From Arthrobacter hankyongi (GTDB lineage Bacteria; Actinomycetota; Actinomycetes; Actinomycetales; Micrococcaceae): a DNA stretch of 64,000 nucleotides. A program made the translations under genes and the position numbers. Under the pieces are notes generated by a model. It was given only the letters and a program-made list of their open reading frames with translations. It ran no database searches and had not been told where the DNA came from. The stretch is taken from the NCBI RefSeq assembly GCF_022012395.1, contig NZ_JAKLTQ010000023.1:1-64000 (forward strand). Direction: 5' to 3'. This document shows, in pieces, positions 54,803-62,244 of this stretch (positions are counted from its first letter, which is position 1; each line of letters opens with the position of its first letter).

Positions 54803-56995
54803 TCACCCCGGCCCAACGGCTGGCAGCGACGGCACAGCCGGTTTCAGGTAGGTGTCCCCGTCGCAGTGCACGCCGTACAGCAGGCCGAGGGGGTTTCCGT
54901 GGTCGAGGTACATCTCCCGCCGCAGCTTCAGGAACAGTTCGCCCAACGGCACACCATCCATGAACATGTCGAAGAACCTTTTCGCCCATTCGGCCGCAAA
55001 AAGTGCCGGGGTCTTACATTCGGTGCCGATAACCCCGCGGGCACCCTTTGCCATGAAATACGGTACGAACCCGTCATAGAACAACGGCGAGAGCTCAGCG
55101 GATTCGCAGGCATTGATGAAGATGAGCGGGTGGCCGCGCAGCGGGACATCCGTAGGAGCTGTCAGGTTGAGGTCTTCGAGCCGGACTTTCTCGTTGCCGG
55201 AGAACTTGAGCCAAGAGGCGTCCGGGCCGCCGGGATCGTCGAGGCCGGCAGCCCCGGCATGGCAGTACAGGTACAGGATCTGGTCATCGGTCGCCTCGTT
55301 CTGCAAGGCCCTGATGACCTCGTTCCCCAGTCTGCGCGTGGTCAGGCGGATACCGGCACGGGACCGGCAGGTGTCCGCCCAGTACCGGCCTTGGCGGGCA
55401 ACAAAATCCGCACGCATCTGGGTATCGATCTCGTCATTAATATTGACGCTCAGTGACAGATCCGGCCGGTCCGTGGCAATCACGCCATCCGGGGTGGCCA
55501 TGTCATTCTGCAGGGGAATCTGCTCGATGACGTGGCCCATCCCCAGGAAGCGTTCCCATTGGACACCGTTTTCATCCCATTTGTCTGCGACATAAAGAAG
55601 ACCCCAGGGAATGGGAAAGCCCTGCGAGACCACCTGGAGGGTGGTGACGCCGCTTTCCGGGGCGGTCTGCTCGCGCAGCCAGTCGCCGATGCGCTTGGTC
55701 TGGGCATCGGCCGCCGGATGATAGAAGATCTTGCGGTACAGCCCGTACCCCGCCTTCGCCAGGACCACCAGGGCACGATCGCGGTCAGCGTCAGCGATGT
55801 CCAGGCGCTGCTGGAAGACAGGCGTGCCAGCGTCGTCCGTCTGGGTCACGACCTTCAGCAGTTCCGTCCGCAGCTGCTTGAGCGCATCGGCTAGTTCGGC
55901 GTCCTGGATGGGGAGATGGGCGCGCCCATACACCGCTCCCCGGACGTCGCAGCGGAAGCCGCCGCCCGGCGCAGGTTCAATGGACAGCCCGATGTCCCGC
56001 GGCTGCAGCACGAACGCAGCCTGGGAAGGGCGCCCCCGGGCCGTGACCTGCACGGGCCTGGCGGTAAGGCCCACATGGAACGTGATCTCCATTTCCTGGA
56101 TGAAATTCCCCTCCTTATGGATGGTCGCGGTCACGACGCAGGGCCCGTCCCTGAGCGGGGTGATGTCGAAGCGCGCCTTGCCCTTCGATGGTCCACTGCG
56201 GGGCAGGCGGAGCGGACGGCTGTTATCGCCGATGTCAAAGTCATCGCTCTCGACGTGGACGGAGAGCACAGCCAGGTTCTCCCCCGCGGCGAAGGTGTAA
56301 CCCAGAAGGGTGTTGGCCGCGGCCCGGGGATTCTCCTCCACATCCACGCCAAAGGCGAGGGTGTACGTCTCTCCGCTTAGCAACGGCGCCGCGGGGTCAT
56401 GGTCCTCCAGTTCGGCGCTGACCCAGCGTCGGTCATCGGCTTCTCCACTCGCAGCGGGAGCCGCGGGCCCCTCAGGCTCGGACCACGACGTGTCCCGCTG
56501 CGGTTCTTCATCCCAGGCCGGACCCGAAGATTCCTCTTGCTCCGCCCCGAGCAACCCTCCTCGGAAGACGACAGGCGGGCTATCGAGGGGAGCGCGGTCC
56601 ATGGCCTTGTCTTCGCCCGGTTCAGGCCTGACATAGTCGCCGGCCGGGGCCGCCGGAGAATCCTGGACATCATGGCCACGTCCGGTGCCGTCGTCGGCGG
56701 CGCCCGGTGACGCGATGGTGAAGTCCGTGGTCAAGGACCCCTCCGCTGTCTTCCAGAGAGGCACCAGTTTCAGCGTCAGCATCTGGGTAACGGCCTCGGG
56801 ATGCCCGGCACCGGAGTCAACGACCACCCAGGCGACCTTGCCGGCGGCAGTCCTGGTCAGCGCCACCTGGAGCGTTAACTCCACCGGCTCCAGGCCGAAC
56901 CGCATTGCCTGCCCCTCGCTGCGTGCCGCGGCAGCGGACAATTCCTCCCGCAGCGCATCGATCGCCTCCGCCAAGCCCACGGCAGCATCCACCAT
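54803..56995 (-). CDS. CHAT-domain caspase-like protease with N-terminal Trypco2-type domain
   Basis: 730 aa. Residues 1-82 match the trypsin-co-occurring domain 2 pattern (LAEAIDALREELSAA, MRFGLEPVELTLQVALTR, LKLVPL). An acidic Pro-rich linker (95-200) leads to a beta-rich segment (205-310; LSGETYTLAFGV, PLRLPRSGPSKGK). The C-terminal CHAT domain (about 400-715) has His579 in YCHAGAAG and Cys630 in INACESAEL, the catalytic dyad. ATG 56995 with GGAGG. Family members act in bacterial conflict/programmed-death systems; the target is not known. Confidence 0.8.
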   Translation of the reverse strand: MVDAAVGLAEAIDALREELSAAAARSEGQAMRFGLEPVELTLQVALTRTAAGKVAWVVVDSGAGHPEAVTQMLTLKLVPLWKTAEGSLTTDFTIASPGAADDGTGRGHDVQDSPAAPAGDYVRPEPGEDKAMDRAPLDSPPVVFRGGLLGAEQEESSGPAWDEEPQRDTSWSEPEGPAAPAASGEADDRRWVSAELEDHDPAAPLLSGETYTLAFGVDVEENPRAAANTLLGYTFAAGENLAVLSVHVESDDFDIGDNSRPLRLPRSGPSKGKARFDITPLRDGPCVVTATIHKEGNFIQEMEITFHVGLTARPVQVTARGRPSQAAFVLQPRDIGLSIEPAPGGGFRCDVRGAVYGRAHLPIQDAELADALKQLRTELLKVVTQTDDAGTPVFQQRLDIADADRDRALVVLAKAGYGLYRKIFYHPAADAQTKRIGDWLREQTAPESGVTTLQVVSQGFPIPWGLLYVADKWDENGVQWERFLGMGHVIEQIPLQNDMATPDGVIATDRPDLSLSVNINDEIDTQMRADFVARQGRYWADTCRSRAGIRLTTRRLGNEVIRALQNEATDDQILYLYCHAGAAGLDDPGGPDASWLKFSGNEKVRLEDLNLTAPTDVPLRGHPLIFINACESAELSPLFYDGFVPYFMAKGARGVIGTECKTPALFAAEWAKRFFDMFMDGVPLGELFLKLRREMYLDHGNPLGLLYGVHCDGDTYLKPAVPSLPAVGPG

Positions 56996-57191
56996 GCACC
57001 TCCGTCATCCGGCTGCCCGTCCCTTACCGGCCAACCCGGCCGGCGCAGGACAGATGCCACCATGATGCCCCTCCCTGTCCGGGCTGAACAGGGCACCGCA
57101 ACACCGTCAGCGCTCACAACGAAAAGTCTCCCGGGCGACGCCGGCATGCTGGCCCACTGCCGAAGACGTTGGCCGGTTCCCGAGCAGGTGT

Positions 57192-58634
57192 TTAGGTTGG
57201 CGTAGTAGTGCCAGGCCCTGCGGAGACGTAGTAGGTCACAGTGCTCTGAGGAGGAGCTGCGGTACCTGCCTTCGGATTCTGGTCGACAACCGTACCTTGG
57301 GGCGCCCCAGAGAACTGGTCCTCGCCTCGCAGTGGTACCAGGCCCTGACCGGATATGATAACTTCAGCATCGGCCACAGACTTCCCGATGACATCTGGCA
57401 CCTGAGGCCCTGTTGGTCCGGTGGAATAGACGACCGTCGCGACTGCCTCGCCATCCGACGTACAGTTTGCGCTGACGGCCAGCACCACGCCCGGCGCCTC
57501 CGCCGCGGACTGCTCGTGGGCCTCGACGCGCCAACCATTCGCTTCCAGTTCTGCCTTGACGACCTCGAAGGTGCGCCCGTTGTATTTGCTGGGGTCGAGG
57601 CTGGATGGCGTGCATCCCGGACTGGACGGGCCAACGGCAACGTCAAGAGTTCCGCTGCTACCGCCCCAGGTGGCTTTGAGGCTGATGTTCCCTTGGCTGA
57701 CGGCGACAATCTGGTCGCCGTCAATCCGGGCAATATTCGGGTCACTCGAACTCCACTGAACCGGTGGGGATTCCAAGCGGCGCTCTGTCTTATCGCTGAA
57801 GATACCGACGGCGGCAATGGGCTGGTGCTCACCTTCCGTCAGTTGTCGCGGACCGTCGATCCGAATGCTGGCGAGGGTTGGCTGCGGCTCAGGTGTCTCC
57901 GGCGTCGGTCCGGCCTCCGTCACCGAAAGTTTCACCTTCCGCTTGACGCCCTCAAAGATGGCGGTGATGGTGGCTGTTCCCTGGCTGACGCCTGAGAGCT
58001 GTCCCTTAGCGTCAACTCTCGCAACGTCCTTATTGCTGGTCTCCCACTTGACCGGGGGCGATACGAGGGTTGCGGTGGCGCCGTCGTCGTATTTTCCGGT
58101 GGCGGTCAAGGAGCGGTGCTCACCTGGCTTCAACGTTATCGGCGATGGATTGACCGTGATGCTTCGGAGATTCGCCTTGGTTACTGTCAGCTTCACGGTC
58201 CCCTTGATCCCCTTCTGCGACGCAGTAATCGTCGCGGTGCCCGGCTGGAGAGCGGAAACCCGCCCGCTGCCATCGATGCGTGCAACTGCGGGATTGTCTG
58301 ACTGCCAATCCACGGAGTCAATCCGAACACCGCGGTCGCCGTTGCTGTAGGCCCCCTCCGCGGCGAACTGCAGCTGTGCCTTGGGACGAAGCACCGCCGG
58401 GCTGGGCTGGACGTTGATCGCTGTGAGTTCCGCATCTGACAGGACTTGCCGGGTCAGGAAGAGGGATCCGGCCAGCACCGCTGCCACCGCAGCGGCGGCA
58501 ATGTACGCGATCCAGATCCGCCGCCTGTAGCGGCCGATGCCGCGCATGATCGCCGCATTGGGATCCGCAGGATGCGCCCGCGAACGTACCTCATCAGCCG
58601 TTGCTGTCAGGGAACGGCGGAAGTCGGCGTTCAT
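57192..58634 (-). CDS. single-pass membrane protein with three BIG2 and two PASTA domains
   Basis: 480 aa. Cytoplasmic N-terminus of about 39 aa, TM helix 40-60, then three Ig-like BIG2 repeats (about 70-154, 155-241, 251-337; each ends with a GTATITA-like strand) and two PASTA-like domains (about 345-413, with a Cys pair, and 414-476 starting VPDVIGKSVADAE). PASTA domains bind cell-wall fragments in other proteins. Its ATG overlaps the stop of the membrane sigma-like gene (ATGA), and its short cytoplasmic N-terminus could act as an anti-sigma-like tail. Confidence 0.8.
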   Translation of the reverse strand: MNADFRRSLTATADEVRSRAHPADPNAAIMRGIGRYRRRIWIAYIAAAAVAAVLAGSLFLTRQVLSDAELTAINVQPSPAVLRPKAQLQFAAEGAYSNGDRGVRIDSVDWQSDNPAVARIDGSGRVSALQPGTATITASQKGIKGTVKLTVTKANLRSITVNPSPITLKPGEHRSLTATGKYDDGATATLVSPPVKWETSNKDVARVDAKGQLSGVSQGTATITAIFEGVKRKVKLSVTEAGPTPETPEPQPTLASIRIDGPRQLTEGEHQPIAAVGIFSDKTERRLESPPVQWSSSDPNIARIDGDQIVAVSQGNISLKATWGGSSGTLDVAVGPSSPGCTPSSLDPSKYNGRTFEVVKAELEANGWRVEAHEQSAAEAPGVVLAVSANCTSDGEAVATVVYSTGPTGPQVPDVIGKSVADAEVIISGQGLVPLRGEDQFSGAPQGTVVDQNPKAGTAAPPQSTVTYYVSAGPGTTTPT

Positions 58635-59308
58635 GGCGTGATGGAATCCGGGCTCGGCCCGCCGGCAGACAGCTGGAACCGGTCCAGCGCCGCCACTACT
58701 TGTGCCGACGGACTGTCTGTGATGCGGGCAATCTGCCCAACAGACAGGTTGGCGACTTCATGGAGCACCACTACTGTCCGTGCAGTGGGGTCCAGCGCCG
58801 CCAGCGTGCTTAGCACCGGGGCCCTGGCGGGATCGTCAGTTATTGCTTCTTTGTAGTCCTCCAGACGGTCGGGGGAACCGATAAACCGGACCAACAGGCA
58901 GAGCGTGTAGGTCAGGATTTCCGGGGTAACCGGCCCTCGCCAGGCAGCCGCGGCGCGTTCCCACGCCCGTTCCACCATGTCGGAAGCCTTTGCAGGATCG
59001 GTGCACAGTAAGTGGGCACAGCGTTCCAGATCCTCCTGCTGGCTTTCGAACGCCATCTGCAGTTCTTCCCGGCGGTCCTGGAGGGCGGCAGAAACCTTCG
59101 TTCCAGGAGGCAACCCAAACTCCACCTCACGTATGGCAGGGATCAGGACTGCCAGCACGAATACCCCGATGCCTAGGCCCGTCAGCAGGAGGCCCAAACC
59201 ATCCGAAAGCATCCATCCAGCGACAATGACCGCAAGCGCTGCCACCGTCATCACGATCCGCGCCGGTCGTAGCGCCGGTCTGAATCGGCGCGGAGGAATT
59301 TCACACAT
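58631..59308 (-). CDS. membrane-anchored ECF sigma factor-like protein
   Basis: 225 aa from ATG 59308, which has GGAGG 10 nt upstream (starts at 59326/59329 are alternatives). Two TM helices (about 18-33, 38-58) are followed by a soluble part with a sigma region-2-like helical segment (about 92-142) and a region-4-like HTH: LAALDPTARTVVVLHEVANLSVGQIARITDSP (in parts, about 169-200). The spacing resembles ECF factors, but the membrane anchor is unusual and region-2 promoter-melting residues are not clear. It may have become a signalling adaptor. Coupled to the BIG2/PASTA gene. Confidence 0.62.
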   Translation of the reverse strand: MCEIPPRRFRPALRPARIVMTVAALAVIVAGWMLSDGLGLLLTGLGIGVFVLAVLIPAIREVEFGLPPGTKVSAALQDRREELQMAFESQQEDLERCAHLLCTDPAKASDMVERAWERAAAAWRGPVTPEILTYTLCLLVRFIGSPDRLEDYKEAITDDPARAPVLSTLAALDPTARTVVVLHEVANLSVGQIARITDSPSAQVVAALDRFQLSAGGPSPDSITP

Positions 59309-59561
59309 GGGCTCAGAACCTCCCATCACACGACGCCCCTTGGATGGAAGCGGCTTACGGCGGTGTCGTGCTAGCCCTGATGATACCGCCCTTGCCGTTA
59401 CCGCTTTTCTCTTCCAAGCGGTGCCTTCGTCCTTGCCCCGGCCAATTGTGGGTGGCCTTGTCGCCGCAGCCTTCGTAAGCCAGTCTTAAGCTGTTGCGCA
59501 TGCTCAGCGGCACAAGGACTTTTGTGCCGCCCCACTGGCCTTCTGGGCCAGGCCGCATCCC
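59309..59561. promoter_or_regulatory. divergent upstream region of the CHAT island
   Basis: About 250 bp between the sigma-like/BIG2-PASTA pair (minus) and the CHAT-WD40 gene (plus). It must hold both promoters; no repeat or clear consensus box stands out. Confidence 0.4.
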
Positions 59562-62228
59562 ATGAGTGAGAAGGTCGTGGTGGACGGGGACATTGAACTG
59601 GAGATCGGCTCCGGTTCGCAGCGGGGCGAATATACAGTACGGGTAATACGGGCACGGGCCGGTGGAGAACCATCTGCCAGGTTCCGGCTTGATGTCGACG
59701 AACTGCTGAACCGGCGGAGCGATCTGGAGCGAACCATACTGGCTTCCGCAGTGTCGGCACGCCGCACTGTTCCCCGGTCCGAGGAACCTGTCCGACAGGC
59801 CGGAGAGCAGCTGTTCATGGCCTTGTTCACGGGAGCGATCGGTGGTGCCTACCGCGCCAGTCTGGGTGCGGCCCAGCAGGCCGGGGATGAACTGCGGCTG
59901 GTCCTGCGCCTGGCGGCGCCGGAGTTGGCCGCCCTCCCGTGGGAAATGCTGTACGACCCGGAGACAGGATCGTACCTGTGCCGGACAGAGCCCCTGGTAC
60001 GGCGCATTCCGGCGGCTGACTACAACCCCCGTCCGTTGAAAGTCGCCCCTCCGCTGCGCATCCTCGGAGTGGTTTCATCCCCCCGCGGTTTGCAAACGCT
60101 GGACGTGGAAGCCGAAAAGGCACATTTGGAGGAAGCCCTGGCCGGTCCGGTCGCCGCCGGGCTGGTTGAGCTGGTCTGGACACCGGAGGCCACTTGGGAT
60201 GGGATCCACGAGCAATTGCTGGCCGGCCCGTGGCATGTGCTGCACTTCATCGGGCACGGTGACTATGACCTGGGCAGCGATGAAGGCCTGATTGCCCTGG
60301 TGGATGCCCACGGCCGCTACGCTTTGGTGGAGGCGTCACGCATCGCATACCTGCTCAGCGCGGCCAGGCCGATCCCCCGGCTGGTCGTGCTGAACTCCTG
60401 CTCCACCGGGCAGGCCGGGACGGAGGACCTGTTCTCCGGCACTGCTGCCGCCTTGGTACGCGGCGGGATCAGCGCCGTCGCAGCCATGCAGTTCACCGTG
60501 AGCGATGGTGCAGCCATCGCGTTTGCCCGGGGTTTTTATACCGCCATTGCCCATGGCCGCCGGGTGGATGAGGCGGTTCGAAATGGACGGATCTCAATCA
60601 CCGGAAACTCGGGGTCGACATTGGAATGGGTGACTCCGGTAGTGTACGTGCGCGGTACCGCCGCCAGCCTGTTTGCCTTGACTGTGCCGCGCCGCGCAGC
60701 AGGCACAAGGCGGCAGAAGCCCGATGCCTCGCCCAAACCGGGCCCCGTCCAGTCGGATCGGGAGCAGGACCAGCTTCGCACACTCTACTTGCAGGCCAGG
60801 AACGCGCATCAGCAGAACCAGTTCGAAACCGCCATTGGCCTGTTGGACAAGCTGCTGGCCGCAGATCCGGGCTACCGTGACGGTGCTTTGCTGCGGGATA
60901 CCGCTATCCGCCGCCACGAGCACTCCGCAACGTACCAGGACGCCAGGAAAGCCGAGGATGACGGCGACTGGGCCGCAGCCGCACGCGGGTACGCCCTCCT
61001 CGAAGCAGATCCGCACTTCGCGGACGCCGCGGACCGCCGCCGAACGTGCGAATCCCGCCAGCAAATGGCCGCACTTCAGGCCGCGTTGCGGCAACACGCC
61101 GAGGCCATGGAGTGGCAGGCCGTGCTGGACCTGGCTGCGGAGCTGAAGGCACTGGAACCTGACGCAGCCGACCCGGACGGACTGGCCACCCGGGCCCGCC
61201 TGGAACTGCGGTACAAGCAGGCGGCTGGCGCGGACAATGCCACAGATCCCGCAATTCAACCCGAAACCGAAATCCTTACGACGTCGACTTCGTTACAGGG
61301 TGCCAAAACCCGAAGCGATACCGCTCAGAGCTCCCGCAGCCAAACCCCCGCACGAAACACGGCCCAGCAGGCCGGCACCCGCCTGCTGACGGTCCGCCAT
61401 GCCAGCGCGGTCAATTCGGTGACATTCAGTCCGGACGGAACCTGTGTGGCCACAGCCAGCTGGGATGAAACCGCCCGGATCTGGGACGCTGCCACGGGCG
61501 GCGAATTGCTCCGTGTGCGGCATGACAACGTCGTCAACGCAGTGGCTTTCAGCCCCGAGGGAAGCCGCATGGCCACAGCCAGCTCGGACGAAACCGCCCG
61601 GATCTGGGACGCAGGGTCCGGCATCCAGTTGCTCGAACTCCAGCATGGCAGCTCGATCAATGGACTGGCGTTCAGCCCGGACGGAAACCAGCTCGCCACG
61701 GCTAGCGAAGAGACCCGCATCTGGGACTCGCACAGCGGAGCCCTCCTGCTCCGGGTCCGCCAGGACGATCCCGCCCGCGGCGTGGCATTCAACGCGGATG
61801 GATCCTTCCTGGCCAGCGCCGGCGATGATATCCGGCTGCTGAACATGCATAGCGGCGCCCTGCTACTGCGCATAGGGCGTCATGTCATGGCTACCGGCGT
61901 GGCCTTCAGCCCAGACGGCACAAGCATAGCCGCCGGCAGTGATGACCGGATGGCATGGATTTGGAACGCTACGACCGGAAAGAAGCTGACGAAGATCCGC
62001 CACGAAAGTTCGGTCCGGGCGGTGGCATTCAGCCCTGGCGGCACCCGCTTGGCGACCGGCGGCGGCGACCGCACGGCCCGGCTTTGGGATATCGCTACCG
62101 GCGCCCAGCTGCTGCAGGTCCACCACGATGGATGGGTTTCCGCCGTGTCATTCCGGCCGGATGGCGGCTGGCTCGCCACCGCCAGCCGGGATGGGACGGC
62201 GCGCATCTGGCACATCACCGGGGTATAG
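59562..62228 (+). CDS. CHAT protease fused to TPR-like helices and a seven-bladed WD40 propeller
   Basis: 888 aa. CHAT domain about 1-375 with His232 in HFIGHGDYD and Cys280 in VLNSCSTGQ. TPR-like/helical region about 400-550 (QARNAHQQNQFETAIGLLDKLL; AEDDGDWAAAARGYALLE). A Ser/Thr/Gln-rich linker (560-605) precedes seven WD40 repeats (about 607-888), each with a VxxVAFSPDG...LATAS...IWD pattern; repeats 3 and 4 are short and repeat 4 loses the WD. Cytoplasmic, no TM. WD40-CHAT fusions are typical of actinobacterial signalling/conflict proteins. Confidence 0.86.
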   Translation: MSEKVVVDGDIELEIGSGSQRGEYTVRVIRARAGGEPSARFRLDVDELLNRRSDLERTILASAVSARRTVPRSEEPVRQAGEQLFMALFTGAIGGAYRASLGAAQQAGDELRLVLRLAAPELAALPWEMLYDPETGSYLCRTEPLVRRIPAADYNPRPLKVAPPLRILGVVSSPRGLQTLDVEAEKAHLEEALAGPVAAGLVELVWTPEATWDGIHEQLLAGPWHVLHFIGHGDYDLGSDEGLIALVDAHGRYALVEASRIAYLLSAARPIPRLVVLNSCSTGQAGTEDLFSGTAAALVRGGISAVAAMQFTVSDGAAIAFARGFYTAIAHGRRVDEAVRNGRISITGNSGSTLEWVTPVVYVRGTAASLFALTVPRRAAGTRRQKPDASPKPGPVQSDREQDQLRTLYLQARNAHQQNQFETAIGLLDKLLAADPGYRDGALLRDTAIRRHEHSATYQDARKAEDDGDWAAAARGYALLEADPHFADAADRRRTCESRQQMAALQAALRQHAEAMEWQAVLDLAAELKALEPDAADPDGLATRARLELRYKQAAGADNATDPAIQPETEILTTSTSLQGAKTRSDTAQSSRSQTPARNTAQQAGTRLLTVRHASAVNSVTFSPDGTCVATASWDETARIWDAATGGELLRVRHDNVVNAVAFSPEGSRMATASSDETARIWDAGSGIQLLELQHGSSINGLAFSPDGNQLATASEETRIWDSHSGALLLRVRQDDPARGVAFNADGSFLASAGDDIRLLNMHSGALLLRIGRHVMATGVAFSPDGTSIAAGSDDRMAWIWNATTGKKLTKIRHESSVRAVAFSPGGTRLATGGGDRTARLWDIATGAQLLQVHHDGWVSAVSFRPDGGWLATASRDGTARIWHITGV

Positions 62229-62244
62229 GCCGTCAGATGTCGTC

